Assembly: GCA_027491415.1 (NCBI GenBank)
Contig: JAOZFH010000048.1
Coordinates: 1 to 42,801, forward strand
Length of the DNA stretch: 42,801 bases
Source: Thermoproteota archaeon
GTDB lineage: Archaea > Korarchaeota > Korarchaeia > Korarchaeales > Korarchaeaceae
Direction: 5' to 3'
Part shown: positions 1-8,835 of the stretch, in pieces
Position numbering within the stretch: the stretch's first letter is position 1
Layout: each line of letters opens with the position of its first letter
Made by a program: the position numbers and the translations under genes
The notes under the pieces: generated by a model
What the model saw: the letters and a program-made list of their open reading frames with translations, nothing else
The model's database searches: none
What the model was told of the DNA's origin: nothing

Positions 1-840
1 GACGACCTCGTTGAGCTCCACAGGGCGGGTGTCAGGAGGGCCGCCCTGGAGGGGTGGAAGGTCCTGAACAACGGCGGCTCGGCCCTCGACGCGGTCGAAG
101 CCGCCGTGAAGGTCATGGAGGACGACACTACGTTTGACGCTGTCGTGGGCTCGTTCCTTAATCAGGAGGGCATGGTAGAGCTGGACGCAGCCATAATGGA
201 CGGGACGAACCTATCAGCGGGGGCCGTCGGGTCGGTCAACCGGGTGAGGCACCCCGTGAGCCTCGCCCGGGCCGTCATGGAGCACACCGAGCACGTCCTC
301 ATGATGGGCGAGGGGGCCCACAGGCTGGCCGAGAGGCTTGGCCTGGAGATGTGCGATCCCTCGTTCTTCGTCACAGAGAGGGAACTCGCCAGGTGGAGAG
401 AGGCTAAGGAGAGGGGATTCTCCCCGAGGCAGGCGTTCGCCAAGGACTCCACCGTCGGGGCGGTCGCCGTTGACTCCCAGGGGAGGTTCGCGGCGGCCCT
501 CTCCACGGGAGGCGTGCCCAACAAGCTACCCGGGAGGGTGGGCGACGTTCCCCTCATAGGGTGCGGTCTCTACGCCGACGGGCTCAAGGGGGCCGTGGCA
601 TGCACCGGCCTGGGGGAGTCCATAATCAGGGTGGTGCTCGCCAAGTCCACGGTGGACCTGCTGGGCGCCGGCCTGTCCGCCCAAGCTGCAGCCCAGGCCG
701 CCGTCGACCTACTTAGGAGGGTGGACGGGTACGGCGGGGTCATAGTTCTGGACAGGTCCGGCAGGGTGGGCTACGCGTACAACACTCCGAGGATGGCCGT
801 CGCCTACGTGAAGGACGGAGAGGTGTGGGCGGGTGTCTAG
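1..840 (+). CDS. Isoaspartyl peptidase / plant-type L-asparaginase (5' truncated by window edge)
   Basis: The frame is open from base 1, so the N-terminus lies outside the window. This Ntn-hydrolase family cleaves isoaspartyl dipeptides and asparagine after autocatalytic cleavage that exposes a Thr nucleophile. The visible chain has the family's N-terminal half (NNGGSALDAVEAAVKVMEDD and FDAVVGSFLNQEG), the cleavage and catalytic motif DSTVGAVAVD encoded near 447-476, and the substrate loop STGGVPNKLPGRVGD. The precursor would split just before the Thr of STVG into alpha and beta chains. The stop codon lies inside the next gene, which starts at GTG 833, so the two are probably co-transcribed. 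Family assignment is secure; the preferred substrate cannot be told from sequence. Confidence 0.9.
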   Translation, partial: DDLVELHRAGVRRAALEGWKVLNNGGSALDAVEAAVKVMEDDTTFDAVVGSFLNQEGMVELDAAIMDGTNLSAGAVGSVNRVRHPVSLARAVMEHTEHVLMMGEGAHRLAERLGLEMCDPSFFVTERELARWREAKERGFSPRQAFAKDSTVGAVAVDSQGRFAAALSTGGVPNKLPGRVGDVPLIGCGLYADGLKGAVACTGLGESIIRVVLAKSTVDLLGAGLSAQAAAQAAVDLLRRVDGYGGVIVLDRSGRVGYAYNTPRMAVAYVKDGEVWAGV

Positions 841-1678
841 GGCCGGCGTCCTACTGCTGTCGATCCTGCTCACAGGGTCGGCGGTCGGGGCGCTGGTCCT
901 TCTAGGCGGACGCGCCCCCTCGGCCCCCGCCCAGGGGTACGCACCACCCCCATCCAGGGGGGCCGTGTCGCCGGCCGCGGGCCCGCCGGCATCCCAGCCG
1001 GAGCAGGAGGACACGTTCTCACTGGAGTACCTGGACAGGTTCTTCGAGGAGCTGAGCAAGGACAGGTACTTGGTCGTGACGGTCAGGCAGTTCGTGGAGA
1101 GGTTCTCTGACGGGCCGATCCCCAGCGACAAGGTGGTCGTGATCCTGAGGCACGATGTGGACCACGACCCTTGGACGATGCTGAAGATAGCCGAGCTGGA
1201 GAGGAGGCACAACCTGACCTCCTCAGTCTATTTCCGGACGAGGGCGGAGTACAACGTGCTCAGCGAGAACGTGTCGGCCATCGTGAGGCTCCTCGCCAGC
1301 TGGGGGTTCGACGTGGGCCTGCACTACGAGGACCTCTACGCCGCCGGCTACAACGCGACCTTGGCCGCAGATTACTTCCGGCTCGACCTGGAGATCATGA
1401 GATCCCTGGCCCAGGTCAAGACGGTCTGCGCCCACGGGAACAAGGCGGACATGCCCTTGGGAAACTACGAGATGTGGGAGCTGGCCAACCTCACGCTGGA
1501 ACAGTTCGACCTGGAGGCGGAGTGCTACCTCACCGCCCTGCCCATCGTGAGGAGCTACGAGCATTACTACTTCGCCGACAACATGGGGAAGCCCCAGAGG
1601 TGGATCGACCAGGTGAGGAGGGCCCAGACGGGCATGGTCGTCTACGTGCTCATCCACCCGTGCTACTATCGCGGCTGA
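833..1678 (+). CDS. Secreted or membrane-anchored polysaccharide deacetylase-like (NodB/CE4 fold) protein
   Basis: 281 residues from a GTG overlapping the upstream stop by 8 bp. Residues 1-27 form a signal peptide or anchor (SRAGVLLLSILLTGSAVGAL), followed by a Pro/Ala/Gly-rich linker to about residue 60, so the catalytic part is outside the membrane. The domain has the NodB-type start RHDVDHD (paired acidic residues plus His as metal ligands), a later GLHYED and a CAHGNK segment, and ends at LIHPCYYRG with a late His. CE4 enzymes remove N- or O-acetyl groups from glycans; here an archaeal surface glycan is a guess. The overlap with an isoaspartyl peptidase gene suggests translational coupling but no obvious shared pathway. 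Confidence 0.65.
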   Translation: MSRAGVLLLSILLTGSAVGALVLLGGRAPSAPAQGYAPPPSRGAVSPAAGPPASQPEQEDTFSLEYLDRFFEELSKDRYLVVTVRQFVERFSDGPIPSDKVVVILRHDVDHDPWTMLKIAELERRHNLTSSVYFRTRAEYNVLSENVSAIVRLLASWGFDVGLHYEDLYAAGYNATLAADYFRLDLEIMRSLAQVKTVCAHGNKADMPLGNYEMWELANLTLEQFDLEAECYLTALPIVRSYEHYYFADNMGKPQRWIDQVRRAQTGMVVYVLIHPCYYRG

Positions 1679-1688
1679 CCACGGAGGT

Positions 1689-2534
1689 TCAGAGGGGCTT
1701 CTCGTAGACTAGCATTCCCCTGGTCTTGGGGTGCCTGAATCCAGCTTCCACGAGGCCTTTTAGGGTATCCTCCGAGGCCCTCACTTGCCCGTAGACTCTC
1801 TCGAGTTTGAATCTCCTGGCCTCGAGCCGCGCGAGGACTCCAAGCTCCCTGGCGGATTCCCTAGACCCCGACAGGTAGTCCAGCATGAGGAACGGCCCAC
1901 CGAACGAGTACGGCTGCCAGAGAGCAAGCCCATCGTATCTTCCCACCGCGAACGCGAACCCCTCTTCGGCGTAGAGGCGCAGGTCATCCGCAGTGAGGGT
2001 AGAGTAGGAGTACCAGTCGAACTTCAGAGGCCTCCCGTCCCTCTCCCTGGCCCACATCTCCGCGGAGCCCGCCTCCTCGGGCCCGAGGGGCCTCACTCGA
2101 TCGACCTGCCCCCTGGATAGGGGAGAGGCGCGCACCCGGACGACCCTCGCCCTCAGCCTGAACCCGAGCTTCTCGGCCAGCCTCTGGGCCGCCAGGTTCT
2201 CCACCGAGGTGGCCAACGTCGCCAGGGTCTTACCTCGAGACCTCGCGCGCCCCAGGCACTCCAGGGTGAGCTGGGCCGCGATCCCCCTCCTCCTGTACCT
2301 GGGGTGCACCCTGGCGCCTGCCAGGTAGGCCTCGCCGGCGGGCCTGTACTCGACGTACATGATCCCGACGACCCTCCCGTCGACCTCAGCCACGAGCAGG
2401 TCTCCGGAGGGGGAGGAAAGCCACTCCCTCCACACCCCCATGATGAAGTCGCCTCCACCCCAGACCTCCGCCAGCATCTCGGCCACTTGCCTCCTGTCGG
2501 ACGGGGCCGCCTCCCGGATCAGGGGCAGGGACAT
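1689..2534 (-). CDS. GNAT-family N-acetyltransferase
   Basis: 281 residues. The N-terminal ~150 residues are a GNAT acetyl-CoA domain: the beta4 strand AYLAGARVHP runs into the pyrophosphate-binding loop RYRRRGIAAQL (Q/RxxGxG/A motif), followed by the late motif NLAAQRLAEKLGFRL. The C-terminal ~130 residues (containing LKFDWYSYSTL and a hydrophobic SFGGPFLMLDYL) look like a degenerate second GNAT-like half, as in tandem GNATs. The acceptor cannot be predicted. It converges with the deacetylase gene, whose stop is 10 bp away, and diverges from the regulator at 2624. ATG start. Confidence 0.8.
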   Translation of the reverse strand: MSLPLIREAAPSDRRQVAEMLAEVWGGGDFIMGVWREWLSSPSGDLLVAEVDGRVVGIMYVEYRPAGEAYLAGARVHPRYRRRGIAAQLTLECLGRARSRGKTLATLATSVENLAAQRLAEKLGFRLRARVVRVRASPLSRGQVDRVRPLGPEEAGSAEMWARERDGRPLKFDWYSYSTLTADDLRLYAEEGFAFAVGRYDGLALWQPYSFGGPFLMLDYLSGSRESARELGVLARLEARRFKLERVYGQVRASEDTLKGLVEAGFRHPKTRGMLVYEKPL

Positions 2535-2590
2535 CCCTTTCCGGGCGCGGGGCCCGCCTAAAACCGCTCGCCGGCATAGTAACGGAAAGG

Positions 2591-2597
2591 TTTATAG
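2591..2597 (+). promoter_or_regulatory. TATA box of the Phr-like regulator gene
   Basis: AAAGGTTTATAG is centred about 29 nt before the ATG at 2624, the distance expected for an archaeal TATA box of a leaderless transcript. No Shine-Dalgarno sequence precedes the ATG. Confidence 0.6.
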
Positions 2598-2623
2598 TTC
2601 CCGAGAGAGGTTGACATCACGGA

Positions 2624-3124
2624 ATGGCGGGAGACTATGCCCTAAAGGAGCTTTTGGAGCTTATGAAGCTGCTGTCAAGCGAGACGAGGCTGAAGATACT
2701 GGAGATACTTGCCGAAGAGCCCGTGTACCTAGAGGAGCTAGCCAGGCAGATGGAGATGACTAGGCAGGCCGTGCTTAAGCACCTCGAGGCTCTGTCCCAG
2801 CTGGGCATAGTCTCCCCCCTCCGAGAGCAGAGGGGATCGAGGGGGCCTCCTAGGACGTTCTACATGCTGAACCGATCGGTTCACCTCTCCGTTCACGTGG
2901 GCAGGGGAGGAGTTCTGCTCCGCACCTCCTCCCCGGCCAGGCCGGAGAGGGTGTCGATCGAGGCCGTGAAGAGATTGATGGAGGAAGGCGAGTCTCTGGT
3001 CGAGAGAGACCCTGACGCCGCCCTGAAGCTCACGGAAGAGGCCCTATCGGAGCTCACAGACCTGGAGGCTTACATCCTGTGGCTCAGAGAGCGGGCCGCG
3101 AGACGCAAGGTTTATATATGGTAG
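2624..3124 (+). CDS. ArsR-type winged-helix regulator resembling the heat-shock repressor Phr
   Basis: 166 residues. A winged helix at residues ~8-90 (LLSSETRLKILEILAEEP, then the recognition helix region MTRQAVLKHLEALSQLGIV) is followed by the wing/linker RGSRGPPRTFYMLNRSVHLSV and a helical C-terminal part (~105-166) suited to dimerisation. This order matches Pyrococcus Phr, which is known to repress its own gene, hsp20 and an AAA+ ATPase gene. Here hsp20 and a Cdc48-type AAA+ ATPase are the next two genes downstream. The match to Phr is by organisation and my reading of the wing region, not by a search. The last codons contain the TATA box of hsp20, so the genes have separate promoters despite being 41 bp apart. 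Confidence 0.8.
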   Translation: MAGDYALKELLELMKLLSSETRLKILEILAEEPVYLEELARQMEMTRQAVLKHLEALSQLGIVSPLREQRGSRGPPRTFYMLNRSVHLSVHVGRGGVLLRTSSPARPERVSIEAVKRLMEEGESLVERDPDAALKLTEEALSELTDLEAYILWLRERAARRKVYIW

Positions 3125-3141
3125 TGTAACCATCCAGTTAC
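3111..3141 (+). promoter_or_regulatory. hsp20 promoter with inverted-repeat operator candidate
   Basis: A strong TATA box, TTTATATA at 3111-3118, is followed by a perfect inverted repeat GTAAC (3126-3130) / GTTAC (3137-3141), flanked by further partial symmetry (TAGT / ACTA). The repeat covers the expected transcription start, where a steric repressor such as Phr would bind. The link to the upstream regulator is inference. Confidence 0.55.
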
Positions 3142-3142
3142 T

Positions 3143-3169
3143 ATGGAGAACGAGGGGTCGAGGGGGTGA
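3143..3169 (+). other. Possible leaderless 8-codon mini-ORF ahead of hsp20
   Basis: An ATG 28 nt from the TATA centre opens MENEGSRG and stops at TGA 3167-3169, which overlaps the hsp20 GTG (3166) in the GTGA arrangement. It is either a translationally coupled leader or a sign of one missing G in the five-G run at 3162-3166; an extra G would fuse it in frame to hsp20. Confidence 0.3.
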
Positions 3170-3675
3170 GGGGCGTGTACTGGAGCAGGTGGTTCAGGAG
3201 GATTATGGAGGACCTCGAGAGGGAGTTTGAGAGGTTTGAGATGGAGCTCGACAGGATGTTCAGCTCCGTCGGCAGCGGGCGCGGGGAGGTCATAGGACCG
3301 TACGTCTACGGCTTCAGCGTCACCGTAGGGCCGGAGGGGGTCCCGGTGGTCAGGACCTTCGGCAACGTCCCCAAGGCTGAGGAGGGGTACAGGACGCCCT
3401 TCGTAGACGTGATACTGGACGAGAAAGCCAACCAGGTCAGGGTAATCGCCGAGCTCCCGGGCGTCAGCAAGGAGGACGTAGACGTCAACGCCACCGAGCG
3501 CAGCGTAGAGATCAGGGCCGAGAGGGGAGACAGGAAGTACAGGGCCGTCGTGGACCTGCCGGTGGAGGTGGACGTTGGCAGCGCGAAGGCCAGCTACAAC
3601 AACGGCGTGCTGGAGATAACGTTCAAGCCGAGGCGGGAGGTCAGGCCGAAGGGCACCAGGATCAAGGTTGAGTGA
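3166..3675 (+). CDS. hsp20: Small heat-shock protein Hsp20 (alpha-crystallin domain)
   Basis: 169 residues from GTG 3166, preceded by a GAGGGG Shine-Dalgarno-like stretch. The N-terminal ~85 residues are a variable arm rich in Arg/Phe/Glu (MEDLEREFERFEMELDRMF). The alpha-crystallin domain follows: FVDVILDEKANQVRVIAELPGVSKEDV, EIRAERGDRKYRAVVDLP and the dimer-loop/edge region ASYNNGVLEITF. The C-terminal tail GTRIKVE carries the I-x-V motif used for oligomer assembly. The product is an ATP-independent holdase. It sits between a Phr-like regulator and Cdc48, which supports heat control. The downstream CCCCCGAC-T6 at 3684-3696 may terminate it. Confidence 0.93.
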   Translation: MRGVYWSRWFRRIMEDLEREFERFEMELDRMFSSVGSGRGEVIGPYVYGFSVTVGPEGVPVVRTFGNVPKAEEGYRTPFVDVILDEKANQVRVIAELPGVSKEDVDVNATERSVEIRAERGDRKYRAVVDLPVEVDVGSAKASYNNGVLEITFKPRREVRPKGTRIKVE

Positions 3676-3716
3676 GCCACATCCCCCGACTTTTTTACGT
3701 TCACGGCTGGAATGAT

Positions 3717-3727
3717 TTGATGGTCAA
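3717..3727 (+). promoter_or_regulatory. Short inverted repeat upstream of cdc48
   Basis: TTGA-TGG-TCAA is a perfect 4-bp-arm palindrome in the only A/T-rich stretch between hsp20 and cdc48. It could be part of a promoter or operator; nothing further supports it. Confidence 0.25.
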
Positions 3728-3746
3728 TGGGGGTTTGGCACTTTGA

Positions 3747-6032
<2,286 letters not shown>

Positions 6033-6104
6033 GGTCGCGAGATGCGGGGCCGGGGGGCGCCCCGGCACCCAGACCTTTTTCTATCAGACCTGCGCCTTCC
6101 CCCC

Positions 6105-6641
6105 GTGCCCTCGGGTGACTTCAATCTCATAGTGACATCCCCTAGGAACATGGAGTTCGCCGCCAAGAGCGAGATCGAGGCGGCCCTCAGGGAGCTGGGA
6201 GACCCAGAGCCCAAGGCGTGGCCCAGCACAGTAAGGGGAGTCATCTTCGTAAGGACAAGCCTGACCAGGGAGGAGGTCCTCTCCGGCCTCCGTGAGATGG
6301 CCAGAGAGCGTCCGTTCAACCTCGTGAACGTGAAGAGGGTCATACCGGTGGACCTCGTGGTCGAGACCGATGTTGAGAGGATAGCAGAGGCCGCGGGAAC
6401 GCTCGCGGATCGGATCGCCGAGGGCGAGACCTACAGGGTCACGGTTGAGAAGAGGCACACCCGGCTTCACTCCATGGACGTCATCAGGGCTGTGGCGGCG
6501 AGGTTCGACAGGGAGGTTGACCTTGAGAGGCCTGACAAGGTGGTCCTGGTGGAGATCGTGGGCCCAGTTACGGCCATCTCCGTGATAAGGCCTGACGAGA
6601 TCATCTCAGTGGAGAAGGAGTGGCGGGGACCCGGTGAGTGA
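6105..6641 (+). CDS. THUMP-domain RNA-binding protein (Tan1-like)
   Basis: 178 residues from GTG 6105. A CTTTTTCTAT TATA-like sequence at 6075-6084 lies about 25 nt before it, making a leaderless start; a longer frame from 6042 would translate through the promoter. The start FNLIVTSPRNMEFAAKSEIEAALRELGDPEP and end KVVLVEIVGPVTAISVIRPDEI are characteristic of THUMP proteins, with the THUMP fold at ~70-170 (VERIAEAAGTLADRIAEGETYRVTVEKRHTRLHS). There is no methyltransferase, thiolase or other catalytic domain, so it matches stand-alone THUMP proteins such as Tan1, the partner for tRNA C12 acetylation. The exact tRNA modification is inferred. The following 227 bp (6642-6868) hold no gene I can support. 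Confidence 0.75.
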   Translation: MPSGDFNLIVTSPRNMEFAAKSEIEAALRELGDPEPKAWPSTVRGVIFVRTSLTREEVLSGLREMARERPFNLVNVKRVIPVDLVVETDVERIAEAAGTLADRIAEGETYRVTVEKRHTRLHSMDVIRAVAARFDREVDLERPDKVVLVEIVGPVTAISVIRPDEIISVEKEWRGPGE

Positions 6642-6868
6642 GGGATGTCCCTGCCCTAGAGAGAATCAGGGACCGTTCTTTTAGGCTTTGAACACCCCAC
6701 GACTCCCGGAGAGCATTTCAACGAGGAGACCGAGCCCCGCAGTCCCGCCGTCGAGGGGTTGCCCAAGGGGCCCCGCGTGGGGCAGGCGGCAAGGGGCACC
6801 GCGCGTCGGGACTCGTCCCAATCCCGGAGAAAAAGAGAGGAGTGGGAGGGGTACGCTGCCCCCGGAGG

Positions 6869-7447
6869 TCACTCAGTTCGCTCCTCCAGCTCGTCGAGCG
6901 CCTTCTTGACCATCAGCAGCTGGCGCTGCAGGATCTCCCTCTGCTTGTCCAGGATCTCGAGCTGCCTCTGGAGCACCCATCGCTGGAACTCCAGCGCCTC
7001 CCTCTGCCTCTCTAATAGGTACTTCGGCGGCCTAGGGGGCACCACGGGCGCGGGGTAGCGCGCGGGGAACTGAGGCCAAGCGGCGGCAGCCGGAGGCAGC
7101 CAAGGTCCAGCCGCGGGCGTGCCGGCGGCCGCCTCGATGGCCTCCCTCGCAGTCACCCCAGCCATCCCCGGGAGGACCCACACCCCGGACCTGGCCAGCT
7201 CCGCTGCCTCAATCGGGCTCACGAGCCCGGTTATGAGTATAAAGGCCCCAGATCCTCTGAGAACGCCCGCCAGGCGGCGGAGATCCCTCTCCCCGGGGTC
7301 TACGGGAATCACCTCGACGTCCCAGGTGGAGGGGTCCACGACGGTGATCGCCGAGGCATCCCCCAGCGAGTCCGAGACCCTCGCGTCAAGCCCGCCGGGG
7401 TCGTCCGTGGCTACCGCCACCTTCCCCAGGAGACCGACCCACACCAT
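6869..7447 (-). CDS. NifX-like (dinitrogenase Fe-Mo cofactor family fold) protein with C-terminal coiled coil
   Basis: 192 residues from ATG 7447. Residues ~5-105 follow the NifX/NafY-like RNase H-type fold: KVAVATDDPGGLDARVSDSLGDASAITVVD, a middle strand, FILITGLVSPIEAAELARSGVWVLPG and a final helix. A Pro/Ala-rich linker (~115-140) leads to a 50-residue coiled coil (EFQRWVLQRQLEILDKQREI), like DUF5320-type tails. The start was chosen over a longer frame because GGTGGTGAGG sits just before it and the upstream gene ends only 5 nt earlier. Co-translation with the Trp/Tyr-rich peptide gene is therefore likely. The family binds Fe-S or Fe-Mo clusters in nitrogenase systems, but no nif gene is visible here, so the role is open. 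Confidence 0.7.
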   Translation of the reverse strand: MVWVGLLGKVAVATDDPGGLDARVSDSLGDASAITVVDPSTWDVEVIPVDPGERDLRRLAGVLRGSGAFILITGLVSPIEAAELARSGVWVLPGMAGVTAREAIEAAAGTPAAGPWLPPAAAAWPQFPARYPAPVVPPRPPKYLLERQREALEFQRWVLQRQLEILDKQREILQRQLLMVKKALDELEERTE

Positions 7448-7452
7448 CCGCC

Positions 7453-7716
7453 TCACCACCACAGGAGGAGCCACGGGAGCGCCCAGTAGGTCCCGAGCAG
7501 GAGTCCTCCCAGGATCGGCAGCGCGGCGATCTTCCACCACCCGCCCGAGGTTGACGTGGGCCACCAGAGCCAGTACCACGGGTACCAAGAGTAGGACCAG
7601 ATCCACAGCCAGTACCACGGGTGGCTCCAGTAGAGGGTCATTAGGGGGTATAGGGAAAACATATCCAAGTACCAGTAGGGATAGACCGTTCCCAGCCAGA
7701 ACCAGGGGTTGTACAT
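7453..7716 (-). CDS. Trp/Tyr-rich small membrane protein, unrecognised
   Basis: 87 residues from ATG 7716, with 19 Trp and 11 Tyr (34% of residues). It begins MYNPWFWLGTVYPYWYLDMF and has a central W-x-W alternation (HPWYWLWIWSYSWYPWYWLW). A normal hydrophobic helix follows at ~63-87 (KIAALPILGGLLLGTYWALP) and the chain ends in WW. Only one Asp, one Lys and one His are charged or ionisable, so it should sit in the membrane. Coding is supported by a TATA box 30 nt upstream, a stop 5 nt before the downstream NifX-like gene, and an SD for that gene overlapping this stop. I know no family for it. The aromatic belt could pack against quinones, haems or tetraether lipids, which is speculation. Confidence 0.7.
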   Translation of the reverse strand: MYNPWFWLGTVYPYWYLDMFSLYPLMTLYWSHPWYWLWIWSYSWYPWYWLWWPTSTSGGWWKIAALPILGGLLLGTYWALPWLLLWW

Positions 7717-7743
7717 CTGGCCGCGCCGCCTTTGTTGAGCCCC

Positions 7744-7757
7744 GCTAATAAACTTTT
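7744..7757 (-). promoter_or_regulatory. Promoter of the Trp/Tyr-rich peptide - NifX-like operon
   Basis: Read on the minus strand, AAAAAGTTTATTAG is an A/T-rich TATA element in GC-rich DNA about 30 nt before ATG 7716. This supports translation from that ATG rather than from the longer frame starting at 7836. Confidence 0.55.
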
Positions 7758-7875
7758 TACCCGTCAAACCGCGGCCGCCATACCCGGGCCGGCGCGCCGC
7801 CCCCCAGCCCCGCCCCGCCGGAGAAGGGCCCACCAAGGGTCGGCCGCCGGCTGGCCTTCAGCTGGAGCTCGCACC

Positions 7876-8751
7876 CTATCCCTCGACAGACACCCCAGAC
7901 CGGTCGAACGTCAGCGCCAACCCCATGTGCCCGTCCCCATACGCACTCGGCATGGCCTCACGGAAGAAGGACCGCGCTCGCTCGCCGGAGCAGTGAAGCG
8001 GCGCTACGAATTCCACGCCCAGTGACCTGAACACCCTGGCGATCCCCTCGAGCCTGGCCTCGGTGGCCGATCCCAGGTGGAACCCACCCAGAACCGCGTA
8101 GAGTCTCTCATCCGCTATCTCCGCCGCCCTCTGAGCCATCAACTCGACCTTCGGGTGAGCGCATCCAGTTATCAGGACGGCGCCGAGCCCGCTCACGTTG
8201 ACGATGAGGCCCTGCTCGGCCGGGGGACCCCACATGCTGCCCGTCGTCCAGACGCCGTTTGATAGCTCGGTTGGGTCGTCCAGCTCAGTCACCTCTAGGC
8301 CGAGGGATCTGATGCTTCTCAAGACGGCCGGATCCGCCCCGCTGGGCACGTACACCAGCAGGCCCGGGGACACCCTCGCCAGGTAGGGGAGGCCGCCGAC
8401 GTGATCCCCGTGATGGTGCGAGATCACCACGAGGTCCACGTCTGACAGGTCCACGCCCAGTTCTCTGGCGTTCCGCTTTAGGACGTCCGGATCAGGGCCA
8501 GAGTCGAACAGGATCTTCACCCCGTCCGCCTCCACCAGCGCGGAGAACCCCCAGGCCGACTTTAACGCTGGCGGTCCGGGGTTGTTGTCCACGATTACCG
8601 ATACCCTGAGCTCCCTCACCGACCCCCCGGACGGCCTCGCCGGACCCGGCCGCACGGGGTTTGACCTCCCGAGGAGGGCCCAGGTCAGAGCGGCCGTCAC
8701 GAGCCCAATCAGCGCGGACGCAAGGAGCAGCCTCGCCGACCGAGGGGCCAC
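7876..8751 (-). CDS. Membrane-anchored metallo-beta-lactamase-fold hydrolase (COG1237-like)
   Basis: 291 residues. Residues ~7-29 form a signal anchor (LLLASALIGLVTAALTWALL), followed by a Pro/Gly-rich linker. The metallo-beta-lactamase domain has DSGPDPDVLKRNARELGVD, the metal motif SHHHGDHVGG near residue 112, GCAHPKVELM, GGFHLG and a C-terminal PLHCSGERA. The last motifs are typical of the COG1237 branch, often labelled dihydropterin-ribofuranosylaminobenzene phosphate synthase, though that activity is established for few members. The anchor suggests an extracytoplasmic site, which is unusual for a folate-type enzyme. A TATA box at 8772-8783 lies 26 nt upstream. It shares direction but not a promoter with malic enzyme. 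Confidence 0.85.
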   Translation of the reverse strand: MAPRSARLLLASALIGLVTAALTWALLGRSNPVRPGPARPSGGSVRELRVSVIVDNNPGPPALKSAWGFSALVEADGVKILFDSGPDPDVLKRNARELGVDLSDVDLVVISHHHGDHVGGLPYLARVSPGLLVYVPSGADPAVLRSIRSLGLEVTELDDPTELSNGVWTTGSMWGPPAEQGLIVNVSGLGAVLITGCAHPKVELMAQRAAEIADERLYAVLGGFHLGSATEARLEGIARVFRSLGVEFVAPLHCSGERARSFFREAMPSAYGDGHMGLALTFDRSGVSVEG

Positions 8752-8771
8752 GTGCCCCCCGGAGCCGCACG

Positions 8772-8783
8772 CGTATAACTTAA
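8772..8783 (-). promoter_or_regulatory. TATA box of the metallo-beta-lactamase-fold gene
   Basis: On the minus strand GTTAAGTTATAC is centred 26 nt before ATG 8751, so the message is probably leaderless. Confidence 0.5.
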
Positions 8784-8835
8784 CCGTCCCCGGCGTGAGC
8801 TTAGACCCACCCGAAAAGAAGGGGGGAGAGGGCCT

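Noticed and set aside
6075-6104. N-terminal extension of the THUMP protein from ATG 6042
   Set aside because: The extension covers a CTTTTTCTAT promoter-like tract and reads as Arg/Pro-rich non-protein text, whereas the THUMP homology begins just after GTG 6105.
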